Positions 1-11,821 of a DNA stretch of 64,000 bases are shown here, piece after piece. The stretch is from Phyllostachys edulis (lineage: Eukaryota; Streptophyta; Magnoliopsida; Poales; Poaceae), in assembly GCA_036346405.1 (NCBI GenBank), contig CM070566.1:15185533-15249532 (forward strand). Direction: 5' to 3'. Position 1 is the stretch's first letter. Every line of letters begins with the position of its first letter. Made by a program: the position numbers and the translations under genes. The notes beneath the pieces were generated by a model. It saw nothing but the letters and a program-made list of their open reading frames with translations, made no database searches and was not told where the DNA came from.

Positions 1-1020
1 AGTTCTTGTCTTCTCCGTCACCAACTCAATCGAAAATCTCCCCCTTCTGAGAGAAATGGCTGGGAGAGTTTCTGAATGGGCCGAGTCGGAGATGGATGCA
101 GAGAAGATTCAAGCCCTGGTCAACGTTGGGAAGATTCCAGAGAAGATCCTCGTGGAGTGGCTCGCCGCACATGGGCAGCATTGGCCGTCTGGGGAGGCTG
201 AGCAAATCCCCATCTTCTAGGTATATTGTGAGTGTGGCCTTCGACTGCCTGCTCACCCTTTTCTCACACTTATACTTGAGCATTTTGGGGTGGAATTGGT
301 GAATCTCGGTCCTAATTCCATCACAATGCTCAGTGTATTTGTGTATCTTTGTGAGGCATACCAGGAATTCCAAATGCACCTTGAGCTCTTTCAATATTTC
401 TACGAATGGCTCGACAAGCTGGGATAGCTGGAAGTTGCGGCCTGAAGCTCCATGACGGGAAGTCGAAGGAGTATATTCAGATGTTTACTATATCTTCATG
501 GCCGGGATGGAGGAAGAGATGGTTTCTTCGAAAGTCACCTCGGATGAATGATTTTACTTTCGAGGGAAGGTCACGAAAAGAAACCTTCGTGGGATTCGAT
601 TCCCCAAGATATCAACCGGATTACCCCCTATATTCAAGCCATCAAGGACTTGAAAGAAGAGGGATTAACCGATGGCATGTGGTGAATGATTTCATCACAC
701 GTCGAATTAGTCCTTTGAAGAAACGAGTACCACCTATATGGAGGTACACGGGGCCAAAAGACCCGACCAGGGACTACGAAGAGAGTAAGTAGTTTTTCGA
801 CTTATCTTTCAGTTTGGTCTTCTTCAAAATTGTCTAATGAATATTTTTATCTGTTTTACACAGATCTTTCACAGGCAGAGATTGACGCTCGAGTCAAACT
901 CGTTTGTGAGAAGCCTCCGCCACTCGGAATGGCGGTTCCTCAAATCCTTGCGGTTTTATCCGCAGAGGAAAAGATGGTACGCCTGAAGGTAATCAAAAGT
1001 TGATTTTATCCTTAGGACTT

Positions 1021-1135
1021 CATAGTCGTAGAAAAAACTTACGACTAGGTAGTGATCGTAGAAAATCTTACAATCAGGGAGATGTCGTAAAAGAGCTTAC
1101 GACTAGATACTGGTCGTAGAAAAACTTAAGACTGG
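1021..1135. repeat. Array of GTCGTA...TACGAC short palindromes in an intron of the antisense gene
   Basis: About four units spaced roughly 30 bases carry GTCGTAGAAAAAACTTACGAC-like sequence, in which GTCGTAAG at one end pairs with CTTACGAC at the other. The array fills the intron between the exons ending at 988 and starting at 1170. The same unit recurs at 2805-2960 and in the element's LTR at 11822-11968. Confidence 0.8.
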
Positions 1136-2804
1136 TCATTGATTCTTCTTTTTCTGTTTTTCTTTATAGAAAGGAGGTATGGAAAACCGTCGGGACGACG
1201 AAGAGGTCGAACTGATAACCATTGGCGCAGGGATGACAGTGGACAAGGGTTCATCTCCTCTGACTAAAAAGCGTCGACTTACGAAAGTCGCCGACAAGGG
1301 AGGACCAAGCTCGAGTTCCTTCATTTCGACCAGATCCTCGGCAAAATCTGCGGCACGCACAGTTGCAACAGAAGCTGAGGTTGAAACAACTGAAGCTGAG
1401 GAGGCTGAGGAACCTCTTAGGCATAAAGCCCGCAATACCAAGGACACAGCTGCAGCAGAAGCCGAGGCTGAAACAGCTGCAGCTGAGGAGGCTGAGGAGG
1501 TTGAAGAACCTCTTAGACGTAAAGCCCGCAAAGCCAAGGTACCTTTTTATTATGACAAGAAAACTTTCACAGTTTCTGCCACTCCTAGTTTTGTCAAGTA
1601 ACTAGAAAAGGAGAACTGGAAGGAGTTTATGTCTTTTGTGAAGGACAACGCTGATCCAGCCGAGCCTACCATTGAGGGTAGCACTGCTCTTGGAGTGGTC
1701 GAGACTGATCTCGGCCCTCCGGAAAATCAGGAGACCAGAGAGATGGTTCTTATTCAAGATCCACGACCAGACGTGGTCGTGGCCGAGCCCATTCTCCAAC
1801 TTAAACTACGACCAGACGTGGTCGTAGAAAAGAAGTCGAAGAAGTCTTCCGTCGGGAAGATAACTCCTAAGTTCCTGATTAGGTCCAGGATACAGAGGTA
1901 TGTGAAACAAGCTAAAGTGTAAGAACAACATTTACCTTTTGCTTTTCACAATTTGACTTGCTTTCCTTTTGTTGGTTTTAGCCCGACTCCTTCAACCCCC
2001 GAGGAGGCTTCTATCGAGAAGCCCATTGCCGCCTCTCCAGAGATTGGAGAGGTGTCGTGAAGTGGTCGAAGGATCGCCCTGGCCGGGTTGTGGTAGAAGT
2101 CGTGGCTCCTGAAGTGGTTACCACAACCACTGAGGTCGTAGCTACGACCACTGAGGTAGCGGCTACAACCATTGAGGTAGCAACCACGATCACTGAGGTT
2201 GCAGCTACGACTACTGAAATGGTCATGGAGACAACAGAGGCAGCTGCAGGAGCCTCTGGCCGAGGTGGTGATGTACCTGACCACCGTGCGGGAAAGGAAA
2301 TCGTTGCAGACCTCCTTCCTGGTATCCAAAGAGAAACTGCAATTTCAGAATCAGAAGATGAGGAATACTTCAACTTCTGTTCTGATTTCTTTGGCCCTGC
2401 TTCCATAGTGGGGTCTTCTGCTTTTAGATCTCGCCATCGAGTCCCTCATCCCAAAGATATTCCCAATAGAGGGGACACTTTTGACAACGAGCGTCTTGAG
2501 AAGGTTTTGTGGGATCAAGTCGAGAGAGTGGACAAGCTGAAGAATCCAGAGCTGGTTTACTCGATATTTGCTCGATCAACCATGAGTGTAAGTATTTAAG
2601 GATACTTATACATGTGGTCTTCCCTTGTTTCTTACTATCTTTCTTTTTGCAGAAAGCTCTAGAACAAATTGCCGTTGTTGGTGAATATCACCGACAACTT
2701 CTAGAGCTACGACAGGAAAAAGAGGAACTCTGCAAACAGGCAGAGAGGTGGTAAGTCACTATTATTCGTAGTCGTTTTAGACTTGACTACTTATATAGTG
2801 CTTA

Positions 2805-2960
2805 CGGGGTTTGTCGTGGAAAAACTCACGACTAGATACTAGTCGTAAAAGGCTTATGACCAGATGCTTCGTCGTAGGAGAACTTACGACTAGATCTATG
2901 GTCGTAGAAGAACTTACGACTGGATCAATGGTTGTAGAAGAACTTACGACCAATTTAATA
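2805..2960. repeat. Second array of GTCGTA...TACGAC palindromes in an intron of the antisense gene
   Basis: Five units (for example GTCGTAGAAGAACTTACGAC) at roughly 30-base spacing lie between the exon ending at 2751 and the acceptor at about 2988. Unit sequence and spacing match the arrays at 1021-1135 and 11822-11968. Confidence 0.8.
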
Positions 2961-4094
2961 ATGTTCATGTCCACTTTTCTCCTTTGTAGGCTAAACAAAG
3001 GATGAAAAGACCTTAGCCGACTCGCTTGATTATGAAAAAGAGGAGTCGAGCAAGCTATGGGAAAAAGTAGAATTCCTCTTGAGAAAGCTTAAAGAAGCTA
3101 ACTCAAGAATCGAAAAAAATGCGTAAAAGGATAAACGAAGAAGTGTTTGAACCTAAGATCGCTTATGTTGTTGATCTTTACACGATTGTTGCTTCTTTTA
3201 GAAAAAGAAGATGATATGAGAAAGCTCGAGAATGAAGTCCAAGATAAAATTTTGGTTATTCGCGAGATTTCAGATTCCAAAGATAAAGATCAAGAAATTA
3301 TGAGGTTAAGATCCCGACAATCAGGTAAGTAATTCTTTACCTTCAGTCCTTTACGAGTTCTTTCCCTTTTCTTACTCCCATTTCTTTTCTAGAAATGGAC
3401 CTTGAACTGGGAAGGCTCAAATCAAGTCGGGATAAAACCTTGATCTATAACGAGACTGTCCGCATTGCTAAGAAAAATACAGAGGACATCAAATCATGGG
3501 AGAAGAGGCATGCTGAGACCATTGCTTCCCATGATGAAGAAATCGAGAAGTTAGATTCTCGACTAGCAGGTAAGGAAATCTTTTACCTGTGATTATTTTT
3601 GTTTTCTCTTCCTCTAGGAGTTTACTTTTGCTTGACTAGTCTTATTCTTTTCAGAGCAAGTGGTCGAAAACAAACAACTCCGTGAGGCTTCGACTCGTAC
3701 CCAACAAGAGATGGAGGCGATGAAGGTTAATCTTCAAGGCAATATCACGCTCCTGAACAATGTACTTGGTGAGCTACGTACTGAGGGAAAAGCTCCTCAA
3801 GATGATACGATAGCTGCTCACATAAGTACTATTGGGGAACAAGTCGGGACTTTGCAAGAACTGGTGACCACTCTGAAGGCCGACCAAGCTAAGTCGATAA
3901 AGGAGGCGGTCGAAACTGCAGTAAGTTATGCACTGGCAAAACTTAAAGCTCATGACCCCAGCCTTAATGTGCAACTAATCGAAACCGACTTCGACTGCCC
4001 TGAGGCAGAAGCTAGTCGTCTGATGGAAGAAATGCAATCGTTAGGAAGGAAGGGGAAGGAGGAGATGCGACTGGGCTCTCCCTCTTCAGAGTAG

Positions 4095-5480
4095 TTTGTA
4101 ACAAATCTGTGAAAAACAAGCTTTTGTTGATGTATTATATAATCCATCTTGTTTTCTGCAAATCATCTTGTCGAGTAGTTACTAACTCAGAAGATAATTA
4201 ATGAATGAAAGACTAAGAATTGAAGTCAAATTAATAACTTTATCCTAGCCCCCGACTATTTGCTTAGTTTGTTTAGACAAACTGAGTAAATAGTGGTAAA
4301 AAGGGTTTCTGAAAACAGAGAGGTTTGGTTAACTTGTAGTTTTTGGTCATGACTATCATGTACTGGTCGAAAAAGTGGGAACGAATCAACACTAGGAAGT
4401 TCCTTCTAGTGGGCAGGACCACGTGCAGAGAGAAAAATCTTCGACTAGGTGATGTTACCATCTCCGACTAGATTATTTTAATCGAGAACAGCAACTTGAG
4501 TTAAACAAACATCCAGAGAACTTCAAAAAATTCATTCGCCCTTATTTGGAGGACTCGATAAGTCTGTCCTGGTAGCAAGAGTAGGAAACTGAACAATACT
4601 AGGAAGTTCCTTCTAGTGGGCAAGACCATGTGCAGAGAGGAGAGACTTCGACTAGATGTGTTTCTTCCTCCGACTTAATTGAGACGAATCGAATACACCA
4701 AAGTCAGTTGAATAAATCTAAAAAAGTGCACTCTGCTTAGAATACTTTTCAAAAGAACTAAAGAAATAATCTAAGGTGAAAAAAGTTGGCTTTTAAAAAT
4801 ATTTCGACTAAATAGAACCCGAGCTCTTTGTGTTGGCGGCAAAAGTGAGTAACGAGTCGATACTAGAAAGCTCCTTCTAGTGGGCAGGACCACGTGCAGA
4901 GAGGAGAGACTTCGACTAGATGATGTTACCTTCCTTTCGATCAGTGTAAAGGCAACTGGGTGTTTGGAATGTAGTCGAAAGATTATGAAAGCACTACTCA
5001 AAATTAAGACAATAGAGGTAGAAAGAACCTGAGCCTTTATTGTGCGAACAGTTAGTTACACATAAAACTTACGTGAATCGGTCGATGTTCCAAGAATTCG
5101 AGAGAACACAGCCGTCTTCCATTGCCAATCGTGATGACCTTGGCCGAGTAACTTCGACCCACTGTAAGGACCTTCCCACTTGGGAGAAAGTTTGTTCCGA
5201 TTAGACTTGGATTGGCGAGCCTCAATACTGAAGTCACCTACTGAGAAGGCTGCGAGGTTGGACCTTACGATCGTAGTATCTCAAGCAGGCTTGTTGGTAG
5301 ACCGCCGAACGGATTAAGGCTGGTTTCTCCTTTCTTCGAGTAGATTAATATCATCCGCCAAATTGTTCTGGTTGGAGTCTTTGAAAGTTTCGACTCGTGT
5401 TGATCGTATCTTCGCCCAGAGGAAGCATGGCTTCACTCAAGACCGTAAAAAGGTGTTTCACTCAGAGTCTGACCGTAGTC
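4095..5480. other. Non-coding spacer between antisense gene and integrase, with three dispersed direct repeats
   Basis: I see no protein-coding remnant here until the integrase region. Three copies of a block of about 70-80 bases lie in the same orientation at about 4386-4470, 4593-4674 and 4859-4940. Shared words are ACTAGGAAGTTCCTTCTAGTG, cut here to GGAAGTTCCTTCTAGTGGGC, then ACGTGCAGAGAG and TTCGACTAGATG. This is where the two convergent transcription units of the element meet. Confidence 0.6.
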
Positions 5481-5484
5481 GCAT

Positions 5485-6150
5485 TTAACCGCCCATAATC
5501 TCGAGGGTAACTCTTGTACCCAAGCCCCGAGCGCTTGATGAGCTGGTCAAGACTCGAGTCTTAATTCCTCTCATTATTTGGCCGCTTGCACGCTCGACCG
5601 CCCCATTACTTTGGGGATGGGCCACAGAAGCATAACACAACATGGTGCCTAACTCGTCGCAAAATTTCTGAAATTTTGCGCTCGAAAATTGCATACCATT
5701 ATCTGTAATTATTCGGCTCGGTACTCCAAATCAAGTAATTACGCATCTCATCATAAACCGTTTTGCCGCTTCCGTTGTTATCCCAGTCACAGGTTCGGCT
5801 TCAATCCATTTTGTGAACGTATCAATAGCCACAAAAAGGAACTCGAAACCTCCTGAAACTTTAGAGAACGGTCCTAGGATATCGAGACCCTAGGTTGCAA
5901 AAGGCCAAGATAGAGGTATCGTTTGTAATGCCTGAGCTGGTTGGTGTATTTGCCTGCTATGAAATTGGCATTGGACACACTTATTAACCAACTCTTTAGC
6001 ATCGTAAAGGGCTGTTGGCCAGTAAAATCCTTGTCGAAAGGCCTTACCGACTAGCGTTCTGTAGGAAGCATGATTTCCACAGATGCCACCATGTATGTCG
6101 TGAAGGAGTGTTAATCCTTCGCTCTGCGGAATGCATCGCATGAGCACCCC
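5485..6150 (-). pseudogene. Tat integrase remnant (zinc-binding domain and part of the catalytic core)
   Basis: Reading leftward from 6147, the HHCC-type zinc-binding region is recognisable: LLHDIHGGICGNHASYRTL, then GFYWPTALYDAKELV and CVQCQF. The catalytic core follows in other frames; near 5694-5560 it reads FCDELG...SVAHPQSNGAVERA, where the Glu of the catalytic triad and the PQSNG motif are visible. Between 5890 and 5700 the reading frame is broken by stops and shifts. The C-terminal part is short. Integrases of this family insert the cDNA into chromosomes; this copy cannot be functional. Confidence 0.85.
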
Positions 6151-6199
6151 TTGAGTACCTCATTTATAGAGGACTCCTTCAACCAAAGTATACATTTTG

Positions 6200-6770
6200 G
6201 CTTTTCGGGATAATCGATATGCCTCGAGATCGTCTTCGGGTACAGAACCCTTTTGAAGATACTCATAGATGGGCGCCATCCAGAGATCCTCGTATTCTAG
6301 AGAGGCCGTCTCAATAGGAGGTGTCTCTGGTTCGTCGACCAGGGACGACTTCTAGAGTTGTTCCAAGAAGACTCCTTTTGGTACTATTTATGTCGTGAAG
6401 GAGTGTTAATCCTTTCGAGGGACGAATTGTGCCTCGAAACCTAAAAAATGCTTTTCTAGCTTACGCACTTCCGATAAATACCGAGACATTGTCGGGTTAG
6501 AGCACTGGTACTCTTTCCCGACTTGATTCACGACTAGTTGAGAGTCTCCTCTCACGAGTAGTCGGCGAATCGAGAGCGCTTTCATTGCTTTCGTATGCCG
6601 CCTAGCAAACCTTCAGATTCGCCACGTTGTTAGTGGCCCGAAAGTTTAATTGTATGGCATACTTTAAGGTCTCTCCTAGGAGATACTAGGACCACCTGAC
6701 TTTCGAGCCACTTAAAGTAAGTGACCCGTCAAAGTACATCGCCCATCGGTCGTGGGAATCAGATTGGCGA
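6200..6770 (-). pseudogene. Archaeal-type RNase H (second RNase H) remnant of the Tat element
   Basis: On the minus strand from about 6765 the sequence reads WAMYFDGSLTLSGSK, the start of the additional archaeal-type RNase H typical of the Tat lineage. It continues with LKYAIQLNFRATNN, and further left come degenerate stretches in several frames matching the expected AEYE/LRLA and GDSQLV regions. Stops and small indels interrupt every frame. The tract 6200-6420 joins it to integrase and carries only fragmentary coding signal. The domain's presence between RNase H1 and integrase is the strongest lineage marker in this element. Confidence 0.72.
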
Positions 6771-6824
6771 TCTGAATGAGTTCAGATTTGTCTATTCGGC
6801 GACAAAGTCCGCCAAGATCTCGAT

Positions 6825-7328
6825 TTAACGACCGTTCGACACGAAATGGATGTCGAACTCCCCAAGTTCGACCGACCATTTTGCCATGCGCCCCATTGCT
6901 TCCCTATTCGAGGATCGCTCCCTGCGAAACTCGGGCAGACAAACTATTTTGTGCGCTTGAAAATAATGCCGCAGTTTCCTCGAAGACATGAGGAGGGCAT
7001 ATAGAAGTTTTTGAACCTGAGTGTAACGCTCCTTAGGCCCGTGTAAAACTTCACTTACGTAGTAAACCGGTCGTTGTACGTTTTCACGTTCTACGACCAG
7101 TACTGCGCTTACTGCCTGTGGCGTGGCAGCTAGGTAAATTAAGAGCATTTCTTCTAGCCTCGGAGAGACCAGAATAGGAGCACTCGTAAGGTACCTCTTG
7201 ACATCCTCAAAGGCAGCGTTTGCCTCTTTCGACCACTCAAAACCTTCGTGTTTCCTTAGAAGTTTAAAGAAAGGTAGTCCCTTTTCTCCTAGTCGTATGC
7301 GATGAAACAACTTAAAGCCGCCATGCAC
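6825..7328 (-). pseudogene. Tat RNase H1-type domain and RT connection region
   Basis: An open frame of 167 codons on the minus strand carries the end of RT and the first RNase H. It includes LPFFKLLRKHEGFEWSKEA, AFEDVKRYLTSAPIL, then VSAVLVVERE...RPVYYVSEVLHGPKERYTQV and LLYALLMSSRKLRHYFQAH. These match the gypsy-type tether/RNase H order. It ends near AKWSVELGEFDIHF, just before the archaeal-type RNase H. The acidic residue expected in the first catalytic position is replaced (YLAATPQAVSAVL), so activity is doubtful. It overlaps the RT frame at 7312-7328 through a frameshift. Confidence 0.85.
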
Positions 7329-8115
7329 CCCGTGAGTTTCGGACTTCTTTCCTTGTGGTTGAGGGCGATTTGGAGAATGGTTTTATCTTTTGAGGATTTG
7401 CTTCGATTCCTCGTATAGATACTAGGAAACCAAGCAATTTTCCCGAAGAGATTCCGAACACACACTTCTCAGGATTAAGTTTTAAGCGATGTTTTCTGAG
7501 GTTGTCGAATGTTTCTTGTAGGTCAGTAATATGATTAAGTCTCTTCATGCTTTTGACAACTAGATCATCAACATAGGCCTCTAGATTTCGACCTAGTTGA
7601 GATGAAAAAGTCACTTGCATCAAGCGTTGAAAAGAAGCGCCGGCATTTTTTAGACCAAATGGCATTTTGACATAGCAAAATATACCAAATGGTGTAATAA
7701 ATACGGTCTTTTCTTCATCGTCTAGACACATATTGATCCGGTGGTATCCGAATATGCATCTAAAAACTTAACGTTTCACAACTCCGCAGAGAATCAACCA
7801 ACCGATCGATGCGAGGTAATGGAAAATCGTCTTTTGGACAAGCTTTATTAAGATCAAGAAAGTTCACGACATACGCCATTTGCCGTTTAACTTTCTAACC
7901 ATTACAGGATTAGCCAACCACTCTAGGTGGTTGACCTCTCTTATAAAGGCTGCTTTAAGTAGCTTATCAAATTCTGATTTGATAGCATCTCGTCGATCGA
8001 GGGCAAATCTCCGTAATTTTTGTTTTACTGGTACTTTGTCAGGCAAGAAAGCTAGTTTGTGCTTGATCACCTCCTCGGGACTCGGGCATGTCGGATGCTT
8101 GCCACACGAAGACAT
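7312..8115 (-). pseudogene. Tat reverse transcriptase remnant
   Basis: Two frames hold the RT. At 8115-7864 the N-terminal fingers read RRFALDRRDAIKSEFDKLL, FIREVNHLEWLANPVMV and KLNGKWRMS. At 7731-7312 the palm reads VFITPFGIFCYVKMPFGLKN, ASFQRLM, and the catalytic box YVDDLVVKS (near 7575), followed by KLNPEKCVFGI and GFLVSIRGIEANP. The stretch 7735-7860 between them is shifted or interrupted. The YVDD box is intact in sequence but the whole gene is broken. RT copies element RNA into cDNA in virus-like particles in this family. Confidence 0.9.
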
Positions 8116-8249
8116 CTGCGTTAGCTCGGAGGAAGGTGATGAGGGCGTCTTCCTACTTGGGGTCGGAAGTATCCTCGATCTGAACAGATCTCGAGGGCTC
8201 CCTGCCCGGAGGAACCTCTTTGACCTTGTCGTTCGGCTTTGGTGTAGTT

Positions 8250-8847
8250 TTTAGGCTTCAACTTGCTGGTCGAAGGTTAACTTTCTTCTCGAGTTGGTAT
8301 TTGTCCAACCATCTCGAGGATCGACGATCGCGGTATGCGCCATCTTCTTGTCACAATGAATTGTGATTACTCCTTTGGGACCTGGCATCTTAATACATTG
8401 ATATCCATAATGAGTAGCCATTAGGTATTTTGCCAAAGTTGGTCATCCGAGTATGGCGTTATATCTTGTGTCGAAATCGACCACATCAAAGGAGATTTTC
8501 TCTGTCCTGAAATTACTTGGTGAACCAAATGTTAAAGGAAGAGAAACTTGGCCAATTAGTTTGGCCGAAGATCCCGGTACGATCCCATGGAAAGAGTATC
8601 GTACCGGTCTTACTTAGTCCTGGGTACTTGCATGTCATCCAGGGCACTCGTAAACAAAATGTTTAACGAGCTGCCACCATAAACCAAAACTCGATTGACC
8701 CGACAATTGTTGATGGTGGGTTCGACCACGATCGGATACCGACCTGGTCGAGTCGAAGGAATCGGGCAGTCACCCTTCTCAAAGGAGATGGTGACTTCCG
8801 ACCACTTCGGTAATTTATTGACGAGAGGAGGATCTATGGAGTTTACC
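8250..8847 (-). pseudogene. Tat protease region, active-site Asp lost
   Basis: On the minus strand near 8703-8640 the protein reads RVNRVLVYGGSSLNILF. The family pattern is VDGGSS-like, with Asp as the catalytic residue; here the codon is TAT (Tyr) instead of GAT. Downstream the frame at 8436-8251 carries LMATHYGYQCIKMPGPKGVI and leads towards RT. Upstream, at about 8820-8720, VTISFEKGDCPIP and RPGRYPIVVEPTI precede the active-site loop. Stops lie in between. Read directly from the sequence, the catalytic residue is missing. Confidence 0.75.
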
Positions 8848-11214
8848 TCACGCTCGTGACCTTAAGTCGCCGCTTTGATTCATATGCCGATGATCCCCAT
8901 AGATGTGCTCGACGGTGTGTTGCGGATCCTGGAACAGCATCTCCTCCTCGTCATCTGAGGACTTATGACCACTCGTTTGTCCTACCTGCTCGAGAGTGGG
9001 AAGTGATCCTTTGCCGTTGTAGTAGTCTTCAAGCTTTCGTTGAAAGACCCGATAGTTGCGAAGGTCATGTCCTTCCTTTTTATGGAAAGGACACCACCTA
9101 GGCTTATCATTTTTCTGATCGGGGCGCTTACCTTTGCCTCGGTCAAAGTGCGGCTTGGAGGTACGTGGCTCTTTATCATTCACAGCCAAAACCTCCTTGG
9201 AACCGCTGGCTTGGAGTTTTTGACCCTTCGCCTTGTTCTTGGACTTTTTTGCTTTCTTATCTTTCTTTTTACCAATGTCGCCTGGCTCTCGAGAGGTATT
9301 GTCTTCTCGATCTATTGTGTCGTTCCACTCGACCGCCTCAGATGCAGTCGCATATCGATCAGCCATCTCAAAGAGTTCGGCAACAGTGGTAGGTGGATTT
9401 AAAGTAATATCTTTTGTTATCCTTCTACTACGGACTCCTTGCTTGAAAGCCCTGATGGCAGATGAATCAGAAACTTCCAGAATTGAATTACGAACCTGAC
9501 TAAAGCGCTTGATGAATTGGCGCAAGGTCTCGTTGTCGTTCTGTCTCATCCGGTGCAAGTCGTCCTCCTTCCTAGGGCGATTGTAAATGCCTTGGAAATT
9601 TGCCAGTAGAAGGTCGCAGAGGTGTTGCTAAGAATAGATCGACTCGAGTGGTTGGTTCAGTAACCACGATCGAGCAGACCCTTCGAGCACAGTTGGAAGG
9701 TAATTTGCCATAACATGTTCTCCTCCTCCTGCTGCTCGGACAGCTGTTGTATAGATTTGAAGGAATTCGATGGGATTTTGGGAGCCATCGAACTTCTCCA
9801 TGTTCACTGGTCGAAAATGAGGTGGCCAGCGAACAGCTCGGAGATCAGGCGAGAATGCCCGACATCCAGTAATAACTTCTTGACGCCTCCTTTGCAGGAA
9901 AGAAGGGTTGATATCATCAGGTGGTCATACTCGACGATACCCAGTAACAGGTTGACCCAACCTATGATAGGTCTCGGTCCTACGAGGGGAATACTCCTCG
10001 TAGTTCATCTACTGCTGCAGATTCCCATGTCGGTATGGTGAGCGATCACCTTTCCAAGGGGTTTGTTGATCATCAGTCGTTCGAAAGACATTTCTCCGAG
10101 TAGGAGATCGATGCGACTTACTGTTGCGTCGATTCCTTCGTGGTGATATGTTCGATCGACTAGTAGCTGAAGAAGTCGTATTGCTACGACTTCTTGTATG
10201 ATGTCGGCGAGGTGCTTCCAGTCTTGCCATCGTGGACCGAAGCCTTTGTGTGATCTTCTCGACGAAAAGATCGTATCCTGGCGCTCGGGCGAGCTCTCGA
10301 GTTGGATTCTCGAGCAAGTCATTGATGTGCTGGAGTTCTTGAGCTTCCTCTGACTGATATTGGATGCGCCCAGGCAAATTCTTCTGGGCTGCAATCCTCT
10401 TTTGTCGAATAGCCTCGAGACCTTCCATGTCGGACTCTTGAGACTGCCTCAATGGAGTGCGAGTATGTCGATGATTTTCCTCGCGTTCATGAAGGTGTTG
10501 GTCGTGTCCGCCATCGGTGGTGCCCTTGCCACTGCCACGAGGGGGCGTAATGCGTGATCTTCGGGGAGAGTCCCTAGCTCGGTCTCTAGGAGAGTGACCT
10601 TGATCCGAGGGAAGGACGAAGACCTCCCGTTGATGATTCTCACTTGTGCTCGACGCCTCCCCGCTTGAGGAGTAGTCGAGAGACACCATCTGGCGACTTG
10701 GAGCAATCCCCTCCAGGTAGGGGAACTCTGGGTTATAACCGTCTCCGTTCGCAGGTGTGATTTGCGGAGAGATGGTCGAATTTGCAGGGAAAGCATGCTT
10801 GATCCCGCTCTCTCCGGCATCATCCGGAGAGAGAGGATCACCAGATGCTGGTGAAGTCCTGGAATTGTGGCTTCCACAACTTGCCTCACCAAGTCGGACC
10901 GCCTTAGGGGGACTCGGACACTTGGAGGAAAAACTCTCGTCGTGTTATGAGTCCACCTGGGTGTAGTCTTGGTCAGATTGACCCTTGTCCTTTGAGAGGG
11001 TGGATTCCTCCCTTGGACGTACTGTTGTGGGAGATAGGGATCCCTCCTCAACTCCATCAGCGGCATTGTCTCCTGGATCTGCGGGAAGATCCCCGGAGGC
11101 AGCAGTACCATCGGATGAGTCAATACTCGGCTCGTAATCAAAACCGGCATCCATGTTGACGTCTGCGTAATTTGCCAAGTTGAACCAGTTCTCCTCGTTC
11201 CATTCTCCTGCCAT
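8848..11214 (-). pseudogene. Tat gag remnant
   Basis: The likely start is MAGEWNEENWF at about 11214, just inside the primer-binding site. An acidic, low-complexity N-terminal part runs through 11253-10009 in shifting frames and includes a Ser/Arg-rich tract (10689-10009). The conserved capsid region is at 9600-8848: HRMRQNDNETLRQFIKRFSQ, AIRAFKQGV, ELFEMADRYATASEAVEWND, a Lys-rich stretch, then RWCPFHKKEGHDL, the zinc-knuckle-like motif used by Tat gags. It is followed by KLEDYYNGKG. At least two frameshifts break it. The same gag family is seen again as a fragment at 45830-46355. Confidence 0.85.
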
Positions 11215-11268
11215 GAGTGCATGAGATTTGGAAAAAAGAGAGTATGTTGACAAGAGATTACCGGAAGA

Positions 11269-11286
11269 TCCCCACGGTCGGCGCCA
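11269..11286 (-). other. Primer-binding site of the Tat element
   Basis: Read on the minus strand this is TGGCGCCGACCGTGGGGA, a TGGCGCC-type primer-binding site directly inside the LTR, as in many plant gypsy elements. I do not assign the primer tRNA. Confidence 0.7.
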
Positions 11287-11565
11287 ACCGCCGGTGTTTT
11301 AGAACCGATCTACGTAAAGATTGTTTGATTCGGGGTCTCCTAGAATGGAATCACGCAGAGATTGACACGGGAATTTTATACGTGTTCGGGCCTTCTCCGA
11401 GAGAATAACAACCCTACTCTGTGTGTGTATGGTATTGAGTGTATTCTGAACATTCAGGAGAAAAACTAAGATTATTACAGATGATAGTGCTTGTCTTCCT
11501 GATGGTCCTTGATAGCGTGTGTCTACGCCTTGATCCCATCGTCCTTTTCTTCTCTGATTGCCGCC

Positions 11566-11574
11566 TTTATATAG
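11566..11574 (-). promoter_or_regulatory. TATA box of the Tat LTR
   Basis: Minus strand reads CTATATAAAGGCGGC, a strong plant TATA box. It lies about 615 bases from the LTR start and about 275 from its end, which fits a U3/R boundary near 11535. Confidence 0.75.
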
Positions 11575-11821
11575 TCCGTGAAGGAGTGGCCGTTTCTCCA
11601 GGTGAAGTGGCGCCTCATCACATCCTATAATGGGCGCATGTTGGTGGTAATCACTAGTGTATTAACTCCTCCACGCTGCCTGACAGCTATATATCAGAGA
11701 TAATGGAGCATTATGTGCTATTACTTCGTAGAGTAACAGCGTATGATGACTGTTTGAATTCCTTAATCAATTGGACCCACTCGTCTGTAGGTTTAATTGA
11801 CCATAAGGTGATCATGGCTGA

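Larger units (their letters stand above)
56..4094 (+). pseudogene. Antisense accessory gene of the Tat element, putative gypsy-type transposon domain plus coiled-coil tail
   Basis: The gene lies opposite to gag-pol. The N-terminal part (56-784) reads like the Pfam 'putative gypsy type transposon' family (PF04195): LPAHPFL, VNLGPNSITMLSVFVYLCEA, GWRKRWF, then PLKKRVPPIWRYTGPKDPTR. Good splice signals follow: donor 785 (GTAAGT), exon 864-988, exon 1170-1538 with repeated Ala/Glu-rich blocks, an exon near 1982-2587 with repeated ATTTEVA-like units, exon 2653-2751, then short coiled-coil exons near 3394-3570 and 3655-4094. The last exon ends in an acidic tail with the stop at 4092-4094. A TAG interrupts the first exon just after IPIF (near 218) and there are frame changes at 410-500, so this copy is a pseudogene. 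The family function is unknown. Alternative: an independently captured gene, but its position matches known Tat antisense ORFs. Confidence 0.75.
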
